Assembly (NCBI GenBank): GCA_019916065.1
Contig: CM034243.1
Coordinates: forward strand, 2,232,001 to 2,296,000
DNA: 64,000 nucleotides
Origin: Vitellaria paradoxa
Lineage: Eukaryota > Streptophyta > Magnoliopsida > Ericales > Sapotaceae
Reading direction: 5' to 3'
Positions 47,701-57,634 of this stretch are shown in pieces (position 1 is the first letter of the stretch; every line of letters starts with the position of its first letter). Under the pieces are notes generated by a model that was given only the letters and a program-made list of their open reading frames with translations, made no database searches and had not been told where the DNA came from. The position numbers were made by a program, and so were the translations under genes.

Positions 47701-50330
47701 GGATGTTTAAGCCATGGTTGACATAATTGGACCATGATATTGCATGGATTTTTCAGTTTGATGATTTTTTTTTTGATAAATAAATGTAGAATTTTATTAA
47801 TGAAAAAAGAAAATAGGCATTAAGGAAATGTCAGATTACAAAAACCCTCTCCAATCAACATGGGGAACCCTCTGCAAATCTCATAATAGACTCAATATCC
47901 GATTCTATACCCTCTCAACCATTTATACAATTGTGAGGAAAAAGCATCTTGATTTTGTCTGAGGGCATTTCCGTGTTTTGAAAAATTTATGGTTTCTCTC
48001 TCTTCACACAAACCAAACTCTATATAAAATGGCCATTTTCTAGGCTTTTCTATATTGCTTTCTCGACTCCCATCAAGCAGATAACAGGCCCAGAATCTCC
48101 TTTGGAAAAGACCCACTAAACCTTAAACCTTGAAAGCAGTAGGTCCCATGACTCCTTAGTCCTCCAACAATGAATGTACATAAACTCAATTGCACCTGTT
48201 AGCTAATACAAGACCTCTCCTTTTGAGGTTATCTGTAGTTAATATCCTCCCTCGGATCAAACAACATGCAAAGAAAGCCAGCTTTTAGCCACACCTTTCA
48301 AGTTCGAGGTGGCAAAATCGAGGGCTGTAATTCCATAATTTTAGTGGATCTTCATATTCGTCACTGAAATTTTCTTCAAGTATTTTATAAATCCATTGAA
48401 CCTTTTCTAACTCAAGAATTTCAGATTTGTCTACTTCACCCTGTTTAGGTGGAGCAAACTCTTTTGAGCATTAATAACTTGGTTGTTCTACCAAGGGTAT
48501 GGTTGTCTCTATGTTCTTTTGAGCTAGAGAAATTTCATTTTCTCGAATCTTCATAGGAAGATATGTTTGAATAAAATTGTGTCCAAGTATCATTCGCCAT
48601 GCATATGTGGAGAGCACAAAATTTTGGGGACTAAAGATTTTGTATCATTAAACTATATAGAAACATTTTTGACCTTATAATGAATTACTGTATCTCCAGC
48701 ATTAACTCCTATTCTGATTGGGGTTTTCATAAGCTTCTGTTTTTTCTTTGGTATTGCATTTTCTCTGCAAGTGCTAATGGTTGCACTGGTATCAATTAAG
48801 ACATTCAAAGGGTATGTATTTTACCCTAAGAAATTAAATACACCAATAACATATGCGTGTTTCTTTTTTTCCTGATGAGGAGCAAAGATTATGTCTTCCG
48901 TTCTAGATTGAACATGATAAATATGAGTTGTTTTACCTTCTGCTAAATTTTGTTTATTTATTGTACCTGGCATGATGGCCATCATACTTTTCGCACATTC
49001 TATTTTAGAACTGCATTCTCCTTCATCTTCATTAATTCTCTTAGGAGGTTCCCCAAAGCTTAGTTTGGCTCGTGAGTTAAAATTTTGTTCCCAAACTGTC
49101 TGTTTGGCAACCTGAACTGGCTAAGGAGTTTTGTTAGTAATATACAAGTTTTCTTCCTGAAGTTTGTATTTCTATATTTCCCATTTTCGTAGCTATTCTA
49201 TCTTGTATAAAATTATCTAATGACCGTTGCCTGGGCATTTGAAGATCTTTCCAATTCAAGAGTCTAGGTTGAATTTCTGTTTCAAAAGGTTTTGGTTCAA
49301 AAATTTCAACCATCTCTCTTTTTTGAAGCTGTGCTAGTGTCCGTAGTTCTAGTTAATTCATGGATTGTTTTCCACTCAACTGATAGGTTATGAGAGTTGT
49401 CCTTCATAGAATCACAGTTGTTCCTTCTGTTCTAATTCTAATTCTAAGAGAGTCAAATTGAAATATTAGTGTAGTAATAAATCTTCTTATTTTTTTCAGT
49501 GAAACTTAATAAATTCACACCAAAATACATCATATTTTGGTGTGAATTTACTGAGTAAAGAATTATTGGGCTTTCATACATTTAGATAATTTTTTTCAAT
49601 TGCTGTGTCTAAACATTTATTTGTATTTTCATATGTTGCACTGCTTTTGCAAAATTTTTTGAAACATTTCCGGGACATTTTCTGAGATGGTTCTGTTTTC
49701 ATGCTAATCGAAACAACCTAGAATTTTACACTTGTTTTTTCATGAATTAAACTTGAATGCATCTGTATTTTGTCTATGACAAAGGTGGGCATTTTTTGAA
49801 AATTATTTTTGACAATTACAGGATTGCTTTCTTACTGTCTGTTTCTTCATTTTACCTTTTTTCTAGGATGTGGTTTCACAGGCCATTTAGAGCAGACGAC
49901 TGGCTGTTGTTTGTGGTGGGTACCCAAAATAGTCTATTCGTTCATCAAGTCTTTTAGTTTATAATTTATTCATATCTTTCTGCTTTGTTAATTTTGTTAC
50001 AAGCATTAATTTGTAGAAGCGTTCGTGGTTTTACAGATTGCAAGCCCATCTGCATATAATGCACGTGGCTTCTGTTCAGGCCAAATGTTTAACAGGAAAG
50101 GAGAGGTAATAAATCGCAAACTCCAAAAAATTAGTAGCCATACTTCAGCACCCAACACTTTTTTTTTTTTTTTCTTTTATCTTTCTTCATCCACATCAAA
50201 CGTGCAACTCTTGGTGAGTTTTTTTGCTTAACTTACACTCGTTGATGGTCAGCTTGTTGTATCGGTGAATCAAGAGGGCTTAATAAGGAAGGGAAAAACA
50301 CCCAATTCTGCTCTCCCATCAAAGCTTTAA
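30493..50330 (+). CDS. ACH2: Peroxisomal acyl-CoA thioesterase II with cyclic-nucleotide-binding-like domain (ACH2 type)
   Basis: Hydrolyses fatty acyl-CoA to free acid and CoA. Seventeen exons join in phase to 426 residues: 30493-30508, 30597-30689, 30803-30870, 31180-31261, 31715-31761, 31991-32116, 34075-34152, 41150-41237, 41613-41725, 44224-44286, 44382-44437, 46304-46399, 46533-46589, 47410-47511, 49867-49915, 50037-50105, 50253-50330. Residues ~5-145 form a cNMP-binding-like beta-roll ([28 protein letters not shown]). A TesB-type double hotdog follows ([38 protein letters not shown]). The family catalytic triad appears as Asp360 (SLDHSMWFHRPF), Ser381 ([12 protein letters not shown]) and Gln408 ([10 protein letters not shown]). 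The protein ends SKL, a type 1 peroxisomal signal. Length matches the Arabidopsis homologue. No coding lesion seen. Intron 7 (34153-41149) starts with GC, not GT, and hosts a copia retroelement. Confidence 0.95.
32816..32868. mobile_element. Homopolymer insert flanked by 10-bp direct repeats (retroposon-tail-like)
   Basis: tgcaaatctc occurs at 32816-32825 and 32859-32868. Between them lie only 33 bp: taattat, eleven C, twelve A and ccc. This looks like a retroposition event that copied almost nothing but a tail. Lies in intron 6 of the thioesterase gene. Confidence 0.5.
34153..34698. other. Intron 7 of the thioesterase gene, left of the copia element
   Basis: Starts with the GC donor (CAG/gcatga). 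From about 34259 the text gtcacaccccaaaattaagg begins AT-rich repeat-like DNA reaching the copia insertion. It may belong to an older element into which copia inserted, but no matching end was identified. Confidence 0.5.
34699..34884 (+). repeat. Copia 5' LTR
   Basis: Starts TGTCAGAATATTC and ends ctaact. Differs from the 3' LTR at 9 of 186 positions by eye and has the same length. Confidence 0.92.
34885..34897 (+). other. Copia primer binding site
   Basis: tggtatcaaagcg directly follows the 5' LTR and matches the plant initiator-Met tRNA primer pattern (tggtatcagagc) with one change. Confidence 0.85.
35582..36600 (+). pseudogene. Copia gag region, broken
   Basis: The frame begins [12 protein letters not shown] and shows the copia capsid phrase [17 protein letters not shown]. 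It has a TGA at 35804-35806 and further stops and frame changes near 35950-36060. A Gly/Ser/Arg-rich tract is followed by a CCHC knuckle ([14 protein letters not shown]) ending near 36450, then a stop. Confidence 0.85.
36602..39843 (+). pseudogene. Copia pol region (protease, integrase, RT, RNase H), broken
   Basis: Protease active site DSGASAHF near 36705. Integrase has its zinc-finger part (HCRLGHPS) and catalytic Asp in HTDIWGP, Asp in RSDNALEY and Glu in [10 protein letters not shown] has YVDDIIISG at about 38889, in an open stretch of 449 codons (38358-39707). RNase H has [13 protein letters not shown]. Stops or frame breaks occur near 36800, 37263, 38028, 38346 and 39705. Complete domains but not a continuous reading frame. 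Confidence 0.9.
39843..39851 (+). other. Copia polypurine tract
   Basis: gagggggag immediately before the 3' LTR, the expected second-strand primer site. Confidence 0.8.
39852..40037 (+). repeat. Copia 3' LTR
   Basis: Begins CATCAGAATATTC (5' LTR begins TGTCAG) and ends ctaact. Followed by the aatat duplication. Confidence 0.92.
40293..40704. repeat. Direct duplication, ~187 bp units, 225 bp period
   Basis: Copies at about 40293-40479 and 40518-40704 share gactttattaaaccgcc (second copy gactttg), aataataaaatcaga and taccattaagttgtctt, then ctataaaacatctta and actagagaat. Visible divergence is moderate. Intron 7, right of the copia element. Confidence 0.85.
44744..44782. repeat. (ATT)n microsatellite
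   Basis: About thirteen consecutive ATT/TTA units in intron 11 of the thioesterase gene. Confidence 0.9.
47124..47228 (+). mobile_element. tRNA-derived SINE, ~105 bp
   Basis: Contains an A-box-like tagtctagtgg and, about 40 bp later, a B-box-like ggtcctgcaatcaa, and ends cccccaaaaaat. Flanks gttaagggtatgagg (47109-47123) and gttcagggtaatgagg (47229-47244) form a diverged target duplication. Lies in intron 13 of the thioesterase gene. Confidence 0.65.
47760..48130. other. Unidentified repeat-like segment in intron 14
   Basis: A poly-T start (tttttttttgataaataaatgtagaattttattaat) then text with a 74-codon open frame on the minus strand (48116-47892). It looks like the 3' end of an inserted element in minus orientation, but no family was recognised. 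Confidence 0.35.
48240..49480 (-). pseudogene. Endogenous pararetrovirus-like (Caulimoviridae) fragment, protease and start of RT region
   Basis: Read on the minus strand, interrupted frames show a retroviral-type aspartic protease motif ([10 protein letters not shown], where functional members have DTGA) near 48815. A second protease motif, [12 protein letters not shown], lies near 48580. Next comes a segment of the kind that precedes caulimovirid reverse transcriptase ([13 protein letters not shown], ~48350). Upstream is a linker with [17 protein letters not shown]. Stops and frame changes are frequent and no catalytic RT box is seen, so it is an old non-functional relic in intron 14 of the thioesterase gene. 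A Ty3-like origin is the alternative. Confidence 0.5.
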
Positions 50331-53300
50331 CATTGCGTAAAGAAGTGTTGGCAAAGTCATTACTACACGCGTGAGATTTTTCGCTGCTGGGTTTTCTATT
50401 CCGATTCTTTTTTCATCAATTATGGTAGCTAAAATTATAGCATTTAGTATTTTCAATCCAGTATATCCAATAAATGGTTCGGATGCCATGTCATTTGTTC
50501 TGAATTTTAGAAGAATCTCAAGAGCAGGAGCAGTTATTATTTGCAGTCCAGTATATGATTATATGTAATAAATGATTTAGATGCCGTGCGATTTGTTCTA
50601 AATTTTAGAAGTTGGGATAAATCTCCATTGTTTTGGTACATATATATGTGGGGGTGCCAAATTCGGCCAAAAATTTAACTTTTATCAATTTTCACACTTT
50701 TCGAGAAACACACTAAATACCCAATAATCTAAAATTTACTCTTTTTTTTTTTTTTTGGCTGCATTTTGGCACTCCAAAGAGGCACATTTTTGTATAATAA
50801 ACATTCATTTCAGTTGGCTGATTGTAGACTGTGGATGCTAGTAGAATTGGTCAATCCGTTCCTTTGTTTGATTAGTTGAGCATACAGAGCAGCTTTGTGA
50901 ATGTTTGTTCTCGTTTTGACTTCGCCATCCTAGTTTGTGGTTATTCATGGATTGAACGGAGCAATGCAGTTACTACTGTAAACTATTTATAGGCTATATG
51001 ATTCCAGCAGCTCGAGGAGTCCTTAAGCTGATTGGGTTCTAGGTATGATTTGATCTAAACCCGTCAAAATTCGTCTATTTACCAGTTCTATTAAGGACTC
51101 TCTGCAGAGAGTGGAGCTTGCTTGTTAAGTTTTTATGCTTATTGGTATATTTTCTCCAGCATGGCCTTTTTTTGGGCTGTGGTTCTACAAAAGAGGTCCT
51201 CAATCATACATAGAAATAATCAGGGGGGATTTTTTTTATTATTTATTTATTTTTTTTATTTTTTGACAAAATTTGTTAGCTTTCATTGATTGTCAAATAA
51301 AGAAATAGACTTTCTAATGTTTTTTGCTCAAAAATTCTTTAGGGATGCTTATTACTTGTAAAATTGTCTAGCGATCCTAGTTACTGTACTTATATATTAA
51401 TAAATTTGTCGGTACTGGTATTTCTTATATACTTATATATATATATTATAAGCATGAACATGTTTTTCCCCAAATAATGAAAATAATATAAAATAAATTT
51501 CTCAAAAATTTGTAATTGATTTGTAAGTTCCTAAGCTCTTTCAAATTTTCATTAGGGGACAGTCAAATTATAATTTTCTACGTAAACGATGATTATTTGT
51601 AATTTTGATTTGTTTGATTCTGGTTGTAAGTAATTTTTTTTATTTAATATTTTAAAAATGTGTAGAATAAATTCATGCAATTTAATTTAATTTGTTTTGG
51701 TTTTTAATTTATGGGACATCAATGTTATTCACTCCTAGGACATGTTTGGTATGGGGCGAAAATTTTGGGAGTAAAAGATTATTGAGGTAATTATTACTCT
51801 AATAATAGTTACTGAGGTAATAAATTTATGATACTTATATTTGAATTGAAAAAGTATATATTACCTGAAAATAATTATATTGTGTTTGAAATGTTAAAAG
51901 TTTTAAAAGAATAAAAATTAATTATATTTGGAATGAAGGTAAACTGACTAAGTGTAAAAATTAATATTTAATTTTAGTAAAATATTATAATAAAATAAAT
52001 CATAATAATTACTATTTTAATAGTAATTTCAATAAAATAATATTATTAAATATAAGGGTAAATAAAATATTAATTATAAAAAATAATTTTATTATAGATT
52101 AATTTTTAATAGTAATTAATTTTAATAATGAATTATTATTTGTTAAAAATTATTTTTATTTTGATAAAATAATTTAATAAAACAAATAATTTTAGTTTAT
52201 TTAAATAAATTATTAATTTTAGTAAATTAATACAATACATAATCTAATAAATAATTATTTATGGGAAATAGTTTTAATTTAATAAGATATTTTAACAAAA
52301 TAAATTATGTTAAAGTGATTATTATTAAACATTAATTTTAATTTTAGAAAATATATAATTTCAGTCATAAATTAATATTCAATAATATTAATTTAATAAA
52401 ATATAATAAATTATTTTAATAACAATTTGTTATTTATTTAACATTTTGATAAAATAATTTAATAATTAATTTTAATTTAATTAATAAATTATTATTTTGT
52501 AATATTTATTAATTATATAGGAGAATATTGCATAGAATTTTACTAGGATGTAAAGAAATATTTTATAGGAGTAATGAGAAGAGATAAATTTTTTCATTAC
52601 CCTCCGTTACTACCTCTTTCCTAAGTAATAATTTACCTCCATATGAGGATAATTGTTATTCCCTTATCCAAATTAATGTAATAAAGGGTAAAGATTACCC
52701 CAATAAAATTTATCATTTTATCTCCAAAACAAACGTATCTCTAAAGTATAAAAGTTTCAATCCACTTAACCAAAAAAAAAAAAAGTTTCAATCTTGCAAG
52801 GTACGTCTCAAGCCACCTGTTCCAATCAATTTAAAATTATTATTTATTTATTGGACAACTGTTTGATCTACTTCTAGAATATAAAAAAGCTTCAATCTTA
52901 TTTGGTACATCTCAAATAACTTTTTTTTTTATTTGGTTATATATGTCAACCCTTCTAATATAAAAACCTTAATCTTATCAGATACATCTTAAACCACTTG
53001 CGTTTGTAACAAGTATTTGCGAGAAGAAAAAGAAAAAGTCAAAAGAAATGTAATTGTGTATGTATATTTAATTTTGTATACTTAATGAATTTTTTTTTTT
53101 TTTTTTTTGACGAAGCTATATTCAATTTTCTAATTATCACAAAAAAAATATTTTCTATTTCATTTTATTTTCTTACATTTTTCCTTCATCCTTTTTGACC
53201 CAGATATTCACTTCACAAACTCTTGTTACGATCACAACCTTTTTTAGTATAAGCCAGCCAGAGTCTATTGGCATCACAATTGGTGAAATGGGAAGAAGCC

Positions 53301-53853
53301 CAAGCATCTACTGCTCAATTGTGCTCTACAGAACCAGGGCATTTCTTGTTTGTCATGGAGTCCTCTGTCCCATCTTAAATTTCAGCTACAATACAAACCA
53401 TAATTTCATTTGAATTCCACTTGTAAAATGAATTAAATTGACTCAGAGTAGTAAATGCTTGAATTAGGTTTCTTAAAACTTAATAAGTTTAAAAAATCAG
53501 TTCAAACTAGATTTGTTTATCTTTTTAATCAAATTCAAATCAACCTTTAAACGAATTAATCACAAGACCAACTCAAATAGTTTGACATTTTACATTATAT
53601 TTATTGAATATTAGTTTATTAAGCTAAATTTTAATTTGATTAAAGCATAGCAAACCTAGAATCACAATTCAGTTTATTTATGTTTTGAGTCAAACAAACT
53701 TACAACAAAATTAAATTTGAGCGAGTCTCAAATAACTTACTTATTTTATGGCCCTATCTACTCCAATAAGAACACATTGAGTTTAATTAAAATGCTGGAA
53801 GGCAAGGAAAAACTACAAATTACCAGCAGATAGCAAAGCCAAGAGAAGATACA
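50331..53853. other. Intergenic between convergent genes; contains a ~1 kb extreme AT tract
   Basis: 50331 to about 51150 likely includes the 3' UTR of the thioesterase gene. 51770-52530 is almost entirely A and T in short shuffled taataattt phrases, with no coding signal. 53090-53110 is a poly-T run. No gene or RNA was recognised. Confidence 0.55.
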
Positions 53854-54010
53854 AACATATATAATATTATATTTTTTTTTCCCAAACTAAAAAGTATGGC
53901 AGGCCTTGACTATCATAACCTCTTTTATCACATCCAGAGCGAATTCGAACCAACGACTAGACCAACAAGTGCCCCTCCTCTCCCGCCGCCCGGGGGGGGG
54001 GGGGGGGGGG
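53854..54010 (-). mobile_element. tRNA-derived SINE with exact 13-bp target duplication and 19-base homopolymer at its 5' end
   Basis: aagagaagataca occurs at 53841-53853 and 54011-54023. Read on the minus strand the insert starts with 19 C, then gggcggcgggagagg. An A-box-like tggtctagtcg and a clear B box ggttcgaattc follow, and it ends in a poly-A tail (the T run at ~53871-53880). This is the layout of a Pol III-derived SINE. Confidence 0.8.
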
Positions 54011-54023
54011 AAGAGAAGATACA

Positions 54024-54439
54024 TTTTAACATAACAAGAATCCGCACTCTCGTTTGAGCATGAATTGCTATTGAGTAATTGGGTAAGTTCTCAGGGCATA
54101 TACATTGACTCAAGAAGCCAAGGAGAAGAACAACAGCAAGAGTAAAGCAACAATCTCAAAGAGCAAGGGAATATACTTCATAAAAAAAATGTACCATCAA
54201 TGATGCTATCAACAAGACATTATGTTACACTACACATCTAAATCACTGCTTTTTGAGTAAATACAACACAATGAAGATGCTCGGATCCACCAAGTGGAAA
54301 TCCTAATCTTGTTGCTTCGGCAGCTGGTTGGATTCATCAAACAGATAGAATCTGTCATTCCTCGACCATAACAAAACAATCCCTTTCCTTCAAAATATGA
54401 GCACACCGAAAAGTTAAGCAAATGTGAAATGAAACTGGG
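54024..54439. other. 3' flank of the small coiled-coil gene
   Basis: Between the SINE and the stop codon at 54440 there is no recognised gene; it probably includes the 3' UTR of the minus-strand gene. Confidence 0.5.
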
Positions 54440-57229
54440 TTAGCTAGTCCTTTTCCTTCTAAATACCGGATGGACAATTCCATTACTTGATTCTAGATTG
54501 TCAATTCTGGAAATGCATTCTTTCATCCTTGTCAAAAGGACAGGCATAGCCGAAGCATTACTAGAAATCTTTCGCTTAAGCAATTGTGTTTTCTCAGCAA
54601 TCTCTTGATCATCTCCTGCTACTAGGGGCCCATCACCTGATTCATTGGTCCCTGAATCTGTAAGTTACAAAAAATGGTCAATCCAAAACAACGTTGGACT
54701 GAACGCAATATAAAACAGACCCAGGTAGAGAATATAAAACAGACCCAAAACAACACAAGGAAGTTACCATATATAATATATTGCCCTCTAATTCATCAAT
54801 CCCCTCCAGCACAGACAGCAGTGCCACCACTGCTACTGTAAAACTTTTTGCTTCTACCACAAGTCTTAAGAGCAATTACCATCAGTCCACATGTTAGATT
54901 AAGCGTTATTCCACTTGAAAAAAAAAATTACACCATTTTTTAGCATTTATATATATTGCCCCCTAACTCATCGATCCCCTCCAGCACAGATAGCAGTGCC
55001 ACCACTGCTACTGTAAAATTTTCTCAATTTAAAAGAGAACAAATGGCAAAAACTTATTTTCAACTATGCAATCTAGTTAGTTGAAGTAAGAGCTTTTGCA
55101 GTGCAAGTTTTTGTTCTAAAAGATGATTTTTTTTTTTTTTCCCTTTTCTTTATGGAACCACAATACCACTTCAAAATTCAAACTTATGAAAAATTTCTGC
55201 ACAGATAGTTCCACCACAAGGTCCACAACAACAATAGAAGTTGTTTACTAACTAATTACTACCATGTCCTCAGCAGTCATTGATCCCAATGCTAGTTATA
55301 TACTTCCCCAATCCCAATGCAGTAATCACAATCACCAAATGCAGTCAACTGAAACCAACAATTTCAGAAACACTAATGGAACAAGTTTTGTTTTTGCCAC
55401 AATGTTGACACAAATTTTGCTAAATTTAGGCAGCATCTACTTTCCTAAATCAAATTCAGACAAGACAACCAAACAGAGAATATATAGCCACCTATAACTG
55501 ACCAACTATGTATGGGGCTCCCAAATCTTAATGATCCAGCTAGCTTCATTTGTAGTTTGCAAACGACGAGCTGTGACACATTGCATGTTCCATTTTTGAA
55601 AACCTTTGAACATAGCTATCTCATTTTAAGAAATAGAAATTAGCATACTATCCCTTTGAGGCAAAATCATAAGCTCAGGGATACTTTTTCATCTAAAAAA
55701 AAATTCCTTCAACATCCCTGCTATTCCATCATTGAAACATTCCATTTTAGAGAACTCATTAATGCTTTTAACATTCTTAGAGCTTGTATAACCTCACTAA
55801 TCCTGACATGCATCTGGCCATGTTGGTCATCTACCAAAGTTAATAGTAACTTTGGAAAAAAAAAAAAGAAAAGAGTGGAGGGAAGGGTGGAGGATAAGAT
55901 CAGTGCACATTTTAGGTAGCGTTTGGAATGACAAAAAAACAACAAAAAACAATGAAAAACGTGGTTTGAGTAAACTTTTAACGTTTCGTTTAACCACCGA
56001 ACCACGTTTTTAAAGATAAATAGGATAACTTATGGAGTTTTGCGTTAAAAATTTAGAGAGAGAAACCGTTCGAACGATTTCTTGGGTAAGTTCCAATGGA
56101 TTTATGTCAGAATTTTTTTGAAATTTGTTGAAATTTTTGACTTCTGTGTCAAAATATTGGAGAAAGAAACCATTAGAATAGATTTTGAGTCCGTCTCCCG
56201 GATTTATGTCAGATTTGTTGAAATTTATTGAAAAGTTATTGAAGTTTGTAAAAAAGTTATCGGGCTTTATAAAAAATGTATTGTGATTTGTAAAAATTTA
56301 TTAGTATGTGTAGATATATAGAGATTTATAGAAATTTCACGAATTACGAGATAAACAAGATGTGTTAGAAAGTTTAAGAGATTTTCAGATGTATTCAGAA
56401 ATTTTATTAGTTTTTTGCAAACCAAAAGCTGCCTTAATGCTCCATTGAATACGTTCATCCAATCTTTTTTGAAACCATTTCAAATGTTAAATTGACGGCT
56501 GTGTTGAACTTGTTATTACTAGTGCTTGTTTAGAGTGCCAAATTTTGGCCCAAAAAAAAGTTCGTAACTTTTGAATTGTTGGGCGTTTGATGTATTACTT
56601 GAAAAGGTGAAAATTTTTGGAAAAAAAAAGGGTAAAAGTTGGAAATAGTTGGAAAAGTTTGATACATAACTATACTGGTACACAATTAGTTCTTTGTAGA
56701 GGAACAAGTCCAAGATGAATAAAATGTAACTACTTGCATTCACACATGCTTCTGTTTGTATAGCAATGACGCAGAGCTTTTATCAAACGCCAAATTACAG
56801 ACTTGAAATCCTCTGAAAATAAATACGAAAAAAAAATAACTAACAGATTAAAAAATTAAAAAAAAAAAAGGTCCTGCTTAATAAGCAACAAAAATGTTCC
56901 AAAGAGATCCAAATTAGGAGGCATTTTGGGGTGATACGAAGAACCCATTCAGAGTAAAACCATGGAGAGAAAGATTTGATGATGTACCTGGGTTAGGGTT
57001 ACCGGAGGATCCGGGCTCGGACCCATCACTGAGATGGGTCGGAACGAGGGGTCTCTGAGCAGCAAGAGTCGAAGCGAGGACATTCTTGAGCTGATCCGGC
57101 AATGTAGTCCTGTACTCTAGTATTCTGAGCCATTTGGTTCACATCTGCCTCTAGCTTCTCCAATTCTTCGTCAAGCTCGTTCTCTTCGCCGACCACTTCG
57201 GAGCTCGGATTTTGTATTTGGCTGGCCAT
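54440..57229 (-). CDS. Small plant protein with coiled-coil segments, function unknown, with a frameshift
   Basis: Two exons: 57229-56988 and 54657-54440, with a 2.3 kb GT-AG intron. The start MASQIQNPSSEVVGEENEL leads into a Glu/Lys-rich heptad-like stretch (LDEELEKLEADVNQMAQ). The next conserved part (ILEYRTTLPDQLKNVLAS, then AAQRPLVPTHLSDGSEPG) is in another frame. The indel lies near 57125; a two-base loss restores phase and fits the exon-2 phase exactly. Exon 2 has a second helical segment (EIAEKTQLLKRKISSNASAM, RMKECISRIDNLE) and ends FRRKRTS. Roughly 152 residues without the lesion. I recognise the protein as conserved-looking but cannot name its function. Divergent to TASH3 with ~4 kb between. 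Confidence 0.75.
54781..55019. repeat. Direct repeat, ~64 bp copies 175 bp apart
   Basis: 54781-54844 and 54956-55019 share atcccctccagcacaga and agcagtgccaccactgctac with about five differences. Both start ttgcc(c/t)(c/t)cta. Lies in the intron of the small coiled-coil gene. Confidence 0.9.
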
Positions 57230-57634
57230 TTTGAGGTTTGGCAACTCAGTCACTGACTCGGTCAATGTGTGTGTGTGAGAGAGACGGTGTGTACTGTGTA
57301 CCGGAACTGGGAATTTCGGGCTATTCGTTTTGGAAGGGGTTGGGAGGTGTTAGGGTTTCAAAATTTTGAAAATTCGAAGGCATTGAGAGGATACCCCTGT
57401 AATTTTCGCCCAGATGGTGAGAAAATAGATCTGGCAGGCCCGAATTGCCACGTCACGCTGATGATAGGGCTATCCAACCAATTAAAAGCAAACACTTGTG
57501 AGATGTTTATAAATTTCTTGACCACGTCAGATAAACACTTGTGAGATTTGGTACGGTTAAAAAAATTGAAACGAAAAGCTTGATTTGGTTTGTTTAAACT
57601 TTTGAAATTTTTTAAAAATTTTTGAAAATTTTTA

